Source: Lysobacterales bacterium
Lineage (GTDB): Bacteria; Pseudomonadota; Gammaproteobacteria; Xanthomonadales; SZUA-5
DNA: 11,611 nt
NCBI GenBank assembly: GCA_024710675.1
Contig: JANJUH010000396.1
Span: 1-11,611, forward strand
Reading direction: 5' to 3'
The first letter of the stretch is position 1. Every line of letters begins with the position of its first letter. Made by a program: the position numbers and the translations under genes. Shown here piece by piece: positions 1 through 6,161 of this stretch. The notes under the pieces were generated by a model. The model did no database searches and was not told where the DNA came from. It saw nothing but the letters and a program-made list of their open reading frames with translations.

Positions 1-164
1 GGGCCGGCGGCGCTGCCGAAGAGCAGCTGCGGCCAGCGTGCGCCGAGGATCGCGGTCTCGGCGAGGCCGATCATCGTGAGCAGTGCCGGGTTGGCGTAGC
101 CAGGGTTTCCGGCAATGGGTCGTTCGCCCCTGCCACGGCGGTTGCGAAGAGTGTCAGGGCGCAT
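1..164 (-). CDS. Start of a leftward gene, PAS-domain-like, cut by the window edge
   Basis: On the minus strand a frame opens with ATG at 164 and stays open to the left edge (about 54 codons). Its last 30 or so residues include ANPALLTMIGLAETAILGAR, which has the spacing of a PAS domain (Asn-Pro, then a Gly before a helix, then L-G-x-x-W). PAS domains are sensory modules of kinases, diguanylate cyclases and regulators, so such a role is possible but only a fragment is seen. The start is doubtful: there is no Shine-Dalgarno sequence before the ATG, and the first 20 residues are arginine-rich and unlike a PAS N-terminus. A second minus-strand frame, with GTG at about 211, reads as a good signal peptide (ending LFATAVAGA) but stops at 71. 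A frameshift linking that signal peptide to the PAS-like frame is an alternative. The gene is divergent from hemA. Confidence 0.38.
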   Translation of the reverse strand, partial: MRPDTLRNRRGRGERPIAGNPGYANPALLTMIGLAETAILGARWPQLLFGSAAG

Positions 165-247
165 GCTGAAGAGCGCAAAAGCGCCCGCTTGATCTGCAGG
201 GGGTGCGGCACGGAAAATGGAAGCCTGAATCGCAATCCCGGCATTGT

Positions 248-1516
248 ATGGCCATTTCGGCCCTGGGCATCAATCACCAGACTGCACCCATCGCCCTGCG
301 CGAGCGCGTGGCCTTTGCGCCTGAGCGCATGCCGGAGGCCTTGCGGGCACTGCGCGAGCTTCCGGGAGTCGAGGCCGCGGCGATCCTGAGCACCTGCAAT
401 CGCACCGAGTTGTACCTGGACCACGCACCCGGAACCGCCAGCCATGCCATCGATTGGCTGGGTGGATTCCACGGCCTGCGCAGCGCCGACCTGGTGCCGC
501 TCGCCTATGCCCACGAGGATGTCAACGCGGTTCGTCACCTGTTCCGGGTCGCGACCGGGCTGGACTCGCTGGTACTCGGCGAGCCCCAGATCCTCGGGCA
601 GCTCAAGCACGCCTATCGCCTGGCACAGGACGCGCGCACGCTGTCCGGGCCACTCGAGCAGTTGCTGCAGCGCAGTTTCTCGGTGGCCAAGGTCGTCCGC
701 ACCGAAACCCGGCTCGGCGCCAACGCGGTCTCGGTCGCCTATGCCGCCGTCCGCCTGGCGACCCAGGTCTTCGACGAAATGCCGCGGCGCCAGGCGATAT
801 TGGTCGGCGCCGGCGAAACCGTCGAACTGGTCGCGCGCCACCTGATGGGTGCCGGCGTGCGCCGCATTGTCGTCGCCAATCGCACGCTGGAGCGGGCCCG
901 CACGCTGGCCGAGCGCGTCGGTGGGCTTGCCGTACGCCTCGATGACCTCGAACTGCACATGGGCGATGGCGACATCGTGGTCACGGCCATCCACGCCGAC
1001 CAGCCGGTGCTCAGCCCCGACATGATCCGGCGACTGATGGCGGCACGCCGGCGCCGGCCGCTGTTCATTGCCGACCTCGGCGTGCCGAGGAACGTCGATG
1101 CCGGCGTCGGCGATCTCGACGACGTCTACCTGTATTCGGTCGATGACCTGCAGGCGGTGGTCGAAGCCGGGCTGCGCGGTCGTCGCGAGGCCGCGGCCCA
1201 GGCCGAGTCGCTGATTGCCCTGCACGTCGACGATTTCATGGCCTGGTGGCGCGAGCGCGCCGCCGCCTCCACCATCATCGCCATGCGCGGACGTGCCGAC
1301 GCCGCCCGCCAGGCGGTCGTGGAGCGCGCCCTCAAGCGCCTCGCGAACGGCGAGTCACCCGAATCCGTGCTCGAGTACCTCTCGCACACGCTGACCAACC
1401 GCCTGCTGCACCGCCCAACGGTCGGCCTGCGCAACGCCGCCGCCCTCGGCGACAACGAATTCATCGAGCGCGCCGCCCGCATCCTCTCGCTCGAACCCCG
1501 CGGCGACCAGCGCTAG
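248..1516 (+). CDS. hemA: Glutamyl-tRNA reductase
   Basis: This 422-residue enzyme reduces glutamyl-tRNA(Glu) with NADPH to glutamate-1-semialdehyde, the first committed step of C5 haem and tetrapyrrole synthesis in the cytoplasm. The N-terminal catalytic domain starts ALGINHQTAP (family signature) and carries the catalytic cysteine C50 in STCNRTELY. GLDSLVLGEPQILGQ follows at about 105-120. The NADPH-binding Rossmann domain has the glycine motif LVGAGE at 185-190, followed by VVANRTLERA. The C-terminal helical part (about 310-422) fits the dimerisation domain and ends normally. The ATG at 248 is chosen over the in-frame ATG at 203 because the protein then begins MAISALGINH, as in relatives. 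No clear Shine-Dalgarno sequence precedes it. A weak promoter-like pair (TTGATC at 189, GAAAAT at 213) lies upstream but is not convincing. prfA follows after 49 bp. Confidence 0.97.
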   Translation: MAISALGINHQTAPIALRERVAFAPERMPEALRALRELPGVEAAAILSTCNRTELYLDHAPGTASHAIDWLGGFHGLRSADLVPLAYAHEDVNAVRHLFRVATGLDSLVLGEPQILGQLKHAYRLAQDARTLSGPLEQLLQRSFSVAKVVRTETRLGANAVSVAYAAVRLATQVFDEMPRRQAILVGAGETVELVARHLMGAGVRRIVVANRTLERARTLAERVGGLAVRLDDLELHMGDGDIVVTAIHADQPVLSPDMIRRLMAARRRRPLFIADLGVPRNVDAGVGDLDDVYLYSVDDLQAVVEAGLRGRREAAAQAESLIALHVDDFMAWWRERAAASTIIAMRGRADAARQAVVERALKRLANGESPESVLEYLSHTLTNRLLHRPTVGLRNAAALGDNEFIERAARILSLEPRGDQR

Positions 1517-1524
1517 CGCCCCCA

Positions 1525-1540
1525 CCGGCCGCCCGGCCGG
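1525..1540. repeat. Short GC hairpin between hemA and prfA
   Basis: CCGGCC and GGCCGG flank a GCCC loop in the 49-bp gap between hemA and prfA. No T-tract follows, so it does not look like an intrinsic terminator. It could stabilise or attenuate the shared transcript, or be a chance product of the GC content. Confidence 0.4.
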
Positions 1541-1565
1541 CATCCCCTGCCCTCCTGCCCTCACG

Positions 1566-2654
1566 ATGCAAGACCGACTGCGCACGCTGCTCGACGAATC
1601 TGCCGATCGCCTGACCGAGATCGGCATGCTCCTGGCCCAGCCGGAAACACTGGCCGATGGCGCGCGCCTGCGAGAACTCTCGCGCGAACACGCCCACTTG
1701 GAACAGCTCGTCGCCGACTGGCGCGCGTTCCGGCGACTGGAGGAAGAGCTGGCCCAGAGCCGCGAGATGGCAGCCAGCGAGTCCGGCGAACTGGCGGAGC
1801 TCGCTGCAAGCGAGTGTCGCGGGATCGAGCAGGAGCTGACGAGACGGGAGGAAGGGCTGGCGCTCGCCCTGGTGCCGGCGGACCCGCGCGATGGCTGCAG
1901 CCTCTACCTCGAGATCCGTGCAGGTACCGGCGGCGACGAGGCGGCGCTGTTCGCCGGCGACCTCTACCGGATGTACAGCCGCCACGCCGAACGGCGCGGC
2001 TGGCGCGTCGAGGTCCTGAGCCAGAGCGCGGGTGAGCAGGGCGGCTTCAAGGAGATCATCGCGCGGGTCGAGGGCGAAGACGCCTGGGCCTGCCTCAAGT
2101 TCGAATCCGGCACGCATCGCGTGCAGCGGGTCCCGGCCACCGAGGCGCAGGGGCGGATCCACACCTCGGCCTGCACGGTCGCCGTGCTCCCCGAAGCCGA
2201 TGCGGTCGAGAGCCGTCCCATCGATCCATCCGAATTGCGCATCGATACCTACCGCGCTTCCGGGGCCGGAGGACAGCACGTCAACAAGACCGACTCGGCG
2301 GTGCGACTGACCCACCTGCCGACCGGCATCGTCGTCGAATGCCAGGACGAACGCTCACAGCACAAGAACCGGGCACGGGCGCTGGCCTTGCTGCAGGCCC
2401 GCCTCCTGGACGAGGAACAGTCCCGCCAGGCCCGCGAACGCAGCGAGGAGCGACGCCTGCAGGTCGGCAGCGGCGACCGTTCGCAGCGCATCCGGACCTA
2501 CAACTTTCCGCAAGGCCGGTTGACCGATCACCGGATCAACCTGACGCTCTACCAACTCGGCGAGATCCTCGAAGGCAGCCTCGAGGCGGTGACGAGCGCA
2601 CTGCAGCAGGAAGAGCGCACGCGGGCCCTGGCTGCCCTGTTGGGCAACAATTGA
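1566..2654 (+). CDS. prfA: Peptide chain release factor 1 (RF1)
   Basis: This 362-residue protein recognises UAA and UAG in the ribosomal A site and triggers peptide release. The codon-recognition motif PAT is at 190-192 within RVPATEAQGRIHTSA, which identifies RF1 rather than RF2 (SPF). The catalytic GGQ is at 235-237 in GAGGQHVNKTDSA, and the following ECQDERSQHKN and TYNFPQGRLTDHRINLTLY blocks are typical of the family. The length and both ends match family members. An acidic N-terminal helical domain occupies about the first 100 residues. The 5' leader is pyrimidine-rich (CCCTGCCCTCCTGCCCTCACG) with no Shine-Dalgarno sequence, so translation may depend on coupling to hemA or on S1 binding; this is an inference. 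prmC, which methylates Q237 and usually follows prfA, is not here: a non-coding gap of about 270 bp and an unrelated lipoprotein gene come next. Confidence 0.98.
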   Translation: MQDRLRTLLDESADRLTEIGMLLAQPETLADGARLRELSREHAHLEQLVADWRAFRRLEEELAQSREMAASESGELAELAASECRGIEQELTRREEGLALALVPADPRDGCSLYLEIRAGTGGDEAALFAGDLYRMYSRHAERRGWRVEVLSQSAGEQGGFKEIIARVEGEDAWACLKFESGTHRVQRVPATEAQGRIHTSACTVAVLPEADAVESRPIDPSELRIDTYRASGAGGQHVNKTDSAVRLTHLPTGIVVECQDERSQHKNRARALALLQARLLDEEQSRQARERSEERRLQVGSGDRSQRIRTYNFPQGRLTDHRINLTLYQLGEILEGSLEAVTSALQQEERTRALAALLGNN

Positions 2655-2785
2655 ATACAGCCACCGGCTCACCTGCGTGAGCGCCGCCCCATACCAACGG
2701 CGCCACGACTCGAGGGTCCGACGGATCAATCACTTGTGACCCGAAGCACAAGGGGCGGACCCTGGTCCGGTCAGTGCCACTGGAG

Positions 2786-2811
2786 TGCATTCCGGCACTT
2801 GCCGGGATCCA
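2786..2811 (-). repeat. WIPA-type palindromic repeat (REP-like)
   Basis: Read on the minus strand, this begins TGGATCCCGGCAAGTGCCGG and continues AATGCA. This is the layout of the dispersed proteobacterial palindrome TGGAT-CCCGC-loop-GCGGG-AATG, which translates as W-I-P-A-x-A-G-M in one frame. The core CCGGC-ACTT-GCCGG forms a hairpin. It lies in the 271-bp non-coding stretch between prfA and the lipoprotein gene. The rest of that stretch (2655-2785) shows no gene; it has a small GGACC/GGTCC inverted repeat at about 2758-2769 and no T-tailed terminator. Confidence 0.6.
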
Positions 2812-2816
2812 CGAGC

Positions 2817-2845
2817 TTTTCACCGCTCGGAATTATTCGTGTAAC
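2817..2845 (+). promoter_or_regulatory. Candidate sigma70-type promoter for the lipoprotein gene
   Basis: TTTTCA (2817-2822) and TGTAAC (2840-2845) are separated by 17 bp in a locally AT-richer stretch about 80 bp upstream of the gene. Each hexamer matches the consensus at four of six positions, so this is only a weak candidate. Confidence 0.2.
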
Positions 2846-2916
2846 CTTGAACTGAATCGCGTTCCATCCATTGCACGGCAAGCAAGGAACGCAGGACTCA
2901 GGCCATCGGGCGGATC

Positions 2917-2920
2917 GAGG
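2917..2920 (+). promoter_or_regulatory. Ribosome binding site that fixes the lipoprotein start
   Basis: GAGG ends five bases before ATG 2926. An in-frame GTG at 2920 overlaps this site and would have no ribosome binding site of its own, so ATG 2926 is preferred. Confidence 0.6.
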
Positions 2921-2925
2921 TGCAT

Positions 2926-3951
2926 ATGAAGACGAAATTCGTGCGCGGAGCGCTCCCCACAATGACCTTGCTGCTGGCCCTCTCGGGCCTGTACGGCTGC
3001 GGTGGTGACGAGGCGCCGCAAGCACCTCCGGCGGCATCGACCGCCCCGGCGGGCGCCGCCCCTGCTCCCGCTGCCCCTGCGGATGCCGGCAGCGACGCGT
3101 CCGCCAGTACGGCAGCCACGGTCCCGCAAAGCGTGCCCGCCTTGCTCGAAGCCGCCAACAAGGCGATGCGAGAGCAGCGCTACATCCTCCCCGAGGGCGA
3201 CAACGCCATCGAGTATTACCTCGCGGTACTCGATCTCGAACCCGAAAATCGCCAGGCGCAGCTGGCGATCCTCGAGTTGATGCCCTCGGCCCAGGGCGTC
3301 ACCGAGCGACTGATCGACACCAACCGCCTCGACGAAGCCGCCATTGCCGTGGCCGTGCTCAAGCGTGCACAGCCGACGTCTGTGGTGGTCACCACGCTCG
3401 AGCAGCGCATCGGCGCACAGCGCCGTGCCGAGGAACAACGGCAACAGGCCGAGGAGGCCGCTGCCCGCCTCGCCGAGCAACGTGCGCGCGAGGCGCAAGC
3501 CACGGCAGCAGCGGCGCCCGAGACCGCGCCTACGCCGGCGCGCCCGCAGCCAACGGCCGCAACCCCGCCCCCGGCAGCCGCCGAGCCGGCACCGCCGCCA
3601 ACCCCGGCCCCGGCGCAACCGGCAGCCACACTGGCCTCGGCCACGCCGGCGCCTTCGGTGGCAGCGAGCTCAGCACCCGAAAACCAGGACTTCAAGTTGA
3701 TCCGTCGCGTCAACGCCTCCTATCCGTCGCAAGCCCTGCGCTCGCGCACCCAGGGTTGGGTGGAACTGGCATTCACGATCACCGCCGAAGGTGATGTCAC
3801 CGATGTCGAGGTGGTCGATGCCGACCCGCGCCGAGTCTTCGATCGCGAAGCCGTACGCGCGCTGGGCCAGTGGAAATTCACACCGCGCATCGAAAACGGC
3901 AAGGCTGTCTCGGCCCGCGCCCGCCAGCGCCTGGAGTTCAACCTGAACTGA
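2926..3951 (+). CDS. Lipoprotein with TonB C-terminal domain
   Basis: This 341-residue protein starts with MKTKF and a hydrophobic stretch ending in the lipobox L-Y-G-C, with the lipidated cysteine at C25. Gly follows the cysteine rather than Asp, which by the usual Lol rule suggests sorting to the outer membrane (inference). An Ala/Pro-rich spacer follows, then a helical part at about 65-155 with a TPR-like look (AIEYYLAVLDLEPENRQAQL). Next come a charged coiled coil at about 158-192 (RRAEEQRQQAEEAAARLAEQ), a long Pro/Ala linker, and a TonB-family C-terminal domain at about 262-341. Marker residues of that domain are YPSQALRSRTQGWVEL, ITAEGDVTDVEVVDA and ALGQWKFTPRIENGKAV. Classical TonB couples ExbB/ExbD and proton motive force to outer-membrane receptors through an inner-membrane helix. 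Here the anchor is lipid, and no exbB, exbD or receptor gene is nearby. A structural or peptidoglycan/receptor-contact role is possible. The function is not proven. Confidence 0.85.
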   Translation: MKTKFVRGALPTMTLLLALSGLYGCGGDEAPQAPPAASTAPAGAAPAPAAPADAGSDASASTAATVPQSVPALLEAANKAMREQRYILPEGDNAIEYYLAVLDLEPENRQAQLAILELMPSAQGVTERLIDTNRLDEAAIAVAVLKRAQPTSVVVTTLEQRIGAQRRAEEQRQQAEEAAARLAEQRAREAQATAAAAPETAPTPARPQPTAATPPPAAAEPAPPPTPAPAQPAATLASATPAPSVAASSAPENQDFKLIRRVNASYPSQALRSRTQGWVELAFTITAEGDVTDVEVVDADPRRVFDREAVRALGQWKFTPRIENGKAVSARARQRLEFNLN

Positions 3952-3971
3952 GCGCAAGAGCGGGATTGATT

Positions 3972-4220
3972 GCGCCCAAGGGCGCTCCTGCCCCGAGGGC
4001 GGGGGCTGGCCGCCCCCGTAGGAGCGCGCTCTGCGCGCGAAAAGGGCTGCCGCAAACCCATCGCGCCCAAGAGCGTTCCTGCCCCGAGCGCGCGGACTGG
4101 CCGCCCCCGTAGGAGCGCGCTCTGCGCGCGAAAAGGGCTGCCGCAAACCCATCGCGCCCAAGGGCGTTCCTGCCTTCGGGGGCGTGACCTCCCGCGCCCG
4201 CGGGAGCGCGCTCCATGCTC
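3972..4220. repeat. 91-bp tandem REP/BIME-like repeat
   Basis: Two near-identical 91-bp units (3972-4062 and 4063-4153) are followed by a diverged, shortened third (4154 to about 4220). Each unit begins GCGCCCAAG-G/A-GCG-C/T-TCCTGCC and contains GTAGGAGCGCGCTCTGCGCG (4018 and 4109) followed by CGAAAAGGGCTGCCGCAAACCCAT. The GTAGGAGCG palindrome resembles REP elements of Pseudomonas and xanthomonads. The first part of the unit read on the other strand (GGCAGGAGCGCCCTTGGGCGC) is a related palindrome. Each unit therefore looks like a pair of inverted REPs, a BIME. The array fills the gap between two convergent genes, a common BIME position. It might act in mRNA stabilisation or termination for both genes (inference). 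No transposase is adjacent. Confidence 0.88.
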
Positions 4221-4223
4221 GCG

Positions 4224-5480
4224 TCAGGGTGCCCCCCCGCTGCCCGGCGCTGCGCGGCGCCCGGTTTGTGCGGTCTGGCGCCAGCGTGTCTGCTGGCGCA
4301 GTTTGTCGGTTTCCAGCCAGTCCGGGCCCTCGAGGCCCAGCAATTCGTCCAGTACCACGGGCATCAAACCGCCCGGAACGCCGCTGTTGGAGTTCCACAG
4401 CAAGGCCACGCCAATACCGTGCTCCGGCAGCAATCCGACCATGGCGCGGTAACCCTGCACCGCCCCGCCATGGAACACCAGGGTCTCGCCTGCGTAATCG
4501 AAGATCCGCCAGCCCAGCGCATAGCTGGCCGATTGCAGGCGCTGGCGTCGCCACTTCGAGCTGCCGATCTCGTAGGGCGTCTCGACCCGCGGCTCCTGTA
4601 CCTTGCCGAGCACCTCCGGCGGCAGCACCTCCGGACGCTCGCCGAGCTGGGCGCGCATCCAGATCGCGACATCGTGGATGCTGGCGTTGACCCCGGCGGC
4701 CGCAGGCAACTGGTAATAGGTGGACTTCGGCTCCACCGCGGTCCAGCCGCGCTTGCCCTTGACGTGCGGTCGGGCCCAGTTGCTCGCGCCGACCAGTTCC
4801 TCGCGCCCGACCGAGGTCTCGTCCATGCCCAGCGGCAGCAGCAGTCGCCGCCGCAATTCCTGGTCGAAGAAGGCACCCGCGGCGTTGAACGCGGCATCGG
4901 CGGCCACGTTGAAGATCACGTTCTGGTAGGTGTAGCACTCGCCCACGCCGCAGGTCGGGCGCACGGTCTTCAAGGCCGGGATCAGGTCGGACAGCGGCGC
5001 ATAGGCCTCGATCTTGACGTCGAAGGTGTGGTGCGGCAGCCCCGTTTGGTGGCTCAGCAGCCGTTCCAGCGTGAGCTCGCTGGAAGCCCCCGGATCAGCC
5101 AGCTCGAGGCCCGGAACGAGGTCGGCAATCGACTGGTCGAGCGCCATGTAGCCCGCATCGGCCAGCAATGCACACAGGGTGGCAGCGAAACCCTTGGAGA
5201 CCGAGGCCAGCCGGAACACCGTGTGCTCGTCGACCTGGTCCTGGGCGCCGCGGTAAGGCACCCCCTCGGCGAGCAGCAGGTCAGGCTGGCCTGGCCGAAC
5301 CACCGCCATCGCCACTGCCGGCGTGAACTCCCCGGCGGCGAGCAGTTCAGCACGCTCGCGCAGGGTCACGGCCAGCGTATCGATTGTGGCCGGAGTCGAT
5401 GCCGCAGCAGCGTGCGCGTCGATTCCGACGGCGATGGCCAGCGCGGCGACGAGTGCCTTGGTGGCCATTGGAGAACGCAT
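4224..5480 (-). CDS. Exported beta-lactamase-family serine hydrolase
   Basis: This 418-residue protein belongs to the class C beta-lactamase / DD-peptidase / esterase superfamily, which works through an acyl-serine. A signal peptide covers about residues 1-26 (ALVAALAIAVGIDAHAAAA), pointing to the periplasm or outside. The motifs are the nucleophile box S93-V-S-K96, the Y185-Q-N187 box, and an H337-G-G box in place of KTG. LLSHQTGLP at about 141-149 is another family block. Two cysteines (C177 and C182) lie just before the catalytic tyrosine and could form a disulfide. The substrate cannot be told: peptidoglycan peptides, esters or beta-lactams are all possible, and many such proteins have no useful lactamase activity. 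The ATG at 5480 follows GGGGTAGGGC, a weak ribosome binding site; an ATG four codons later is an alternative. The last 25 residues are basic and low complexity, and the stop abuts the REP array. It is divergent from lemA. Confidence 0.9.
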   Translation of the reverse strand: MRSPMATKALVAALAIAVGIDAHAAAASTPATIDTLAVTLRERAELLAAGEFTPAVAMAVVRPGQPDLLLAEGVPYRGAQDQVDEHTVFRLASVSKGFAATLCALLADAGYMALDQSIADLVPGLELADPGASSELTLERLLSHQTGLPHHTFDVKIEAYAPLSDLIPALKTVRPTCGVGECYTYQNVIFNVAADAAFNAAGAFFDQELRRRLLLPLGMDETSVGREELVGASNWARPHVKGKRGWTAVEPKSTYYQLPAAAGVNASIHDVAIWMRAQLGERPEVLPPEVLGKVQEPRVETPYEIGSSKWRRQRLQSASYALGWRIFDYAGETLVFHGGAVQGYRAMVGLLPEHGIGVALLWNSNSGVPGGLMPVVLDELLGLEGPDWLETDKLRQQTRWRQTAQTGRRAAPGSGGAP

Positions 5481-5542
5481 GCCCTACCCCAGTGCTATCC
5501 TGCCCGTGAAGCCCGCATCGTAGCGCGTTTGCGCATACCCTG

Positions 5543-5548
5543 AGGAGG
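5543..5548 (+). promoter_or_regulatory. Strong ribosome binding site of lemA
   Basis: AGGAGG, a full Shine-Dalgarno match, ends six bases before ATG 5555. A second ATG directly follows at 5558. It is the strongest ribosome binding site in the window and suggests LemA is made in larger amounts than its downstream partner. The 74-bp divergent gap holds no convincing promoter hexamers in either direction. Confidence 0.75.
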
Positions 5549-5554
5549 TCCAAG

Positions 5555-6145
5555 ATGATGTCTACACTGATTTTCCTTGCCGTCCTCGTCGGCGTGGCGC
5601 TGTTCCTGGTCGGGATCTACAACGGCCTGGTGACGTCCCGGAACGGTTACAAGAACGCCTTCAGCCAGATCGATGTGCAGCTCACGCGCCGGCATGACCT
5701 GATCCCGAACCTGGTCGAGGTTGCGAAGGGCTACATCAAGCACGAGCGCGAAACCCTCGAGGCAGTGATCCAGGCGCGCAACACGGCGGTCAGCGGACTT
5801 CGCGCCGCCAGTGCCAATCCGGGCGATCCGGGCGCCGTGCAGCAACTGGCCGGCGCCGAGAACATGCTGACCGGCGCCCTCGGCAAGCTCTTCGCGTTGG
5901 CCGAGGCCTACCCCGACCTCAAGGCCAACACCACGATGATGCAGCTCTCCGAGGAGCTGACCAGCACCGAGAACAAGGTGGCGTTCGCTCGCCAGGCCTA
6001 CAACGATGCGGTGCTCGGCTACAACAACAAGCGCGAGGTGTTCCCGAACAATCTCGTTGCCGGCATGTTTGCCTTCGGCCCGGCGCAGTACCTCGAACTC
6101 GACGACCCGGCCAAGCGCGAAGCACCCAAGGTGAGCTTCGGCTGA
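5555..6145 (+). CDS. lemA: LemA family protein
   Basis: This 196-residue protein has an N-terminal membrane helix (about 3-24) with a very short N-terminus, then an all-helical domain expected on the outer face of the inner membrane. Family marks are YNGLVTSRNGYKNAFSQIDV, then LTRRHDLIPNLVEVAKGY, and near the end AYNDAVLGYNNKREVFPNNL. The length is usual for LemA. The exact role of LemA is unknown; the family is repeatedly found next to M48/HtpX-type metalloproteases or TPM-domain proteins in envelope contexts. That fits here, where an M48 protease starts 16 bp after the stop, so the two are almost certainly co-transcribed. A role as partner or adaptor of that protease is inferred from context. 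Confidence 0.95.
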   Translation: MMSTLIFLAVLVGVALFLVGIYNGLVTSRNGYKNAFSQIDVQLTRRHDLIPNLVEVAKGYIKHERETLEAVIQARNTAVSGLRAASANPGDPGAVQQLAGAENMLTGALGKLFALAEAYPDLKANTTMMQLSEELTSTENKVAFARQAYNDAVLGYNNKREVFPNNLVAGMFAFGPAQYLELDDPAKREAPKVSFG

Positions 6146-6161
6146 CGCCGCCGCCGCTCGA

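Noticed and set aside
203..247. Earlier hemA start at ATG 203
   Set aside because: It would add 15 residues not found in the family; relatives begin just before ALGINHQTAP, which fits ATG 248.
71..1225. Long minus-strand open frame opposite hemA
   Set aside because: It lies antisense to a clear hemA gene and is rich in Gly, Arg, His and Gln without any domain, as expected of GC-driven shadow frames. Only its last part, beyond hemA, is considered, as a possible signal peptide.
2758..2769. GGACC/GGTCC inverted repeat as terminator of hemA-prfA
   Set aside because: The loop would be only two bases and there is no T-run, so it is not a credible intrinsic terminator.
3972..4220. CRISPR array
   Set aside because: The 91-bp units are contiguous and near-identical throughout; there are no unique spacers between short repeats and no cas genes.
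4224..5480. Clinical-type AmpC resistance gene
   Set aside because: The third motif is HGG rather than KTG, and no ampR-like regulator is divergent from it; a general serine hydrolase is the safer call.
4215..5543. 442-codon plus-strand frame opposite the serine hydrolase
   Set aside because: The minus strand carries SxxK, YxN and HGG motifs and a signal peptide; the plus-strand frame carries none.
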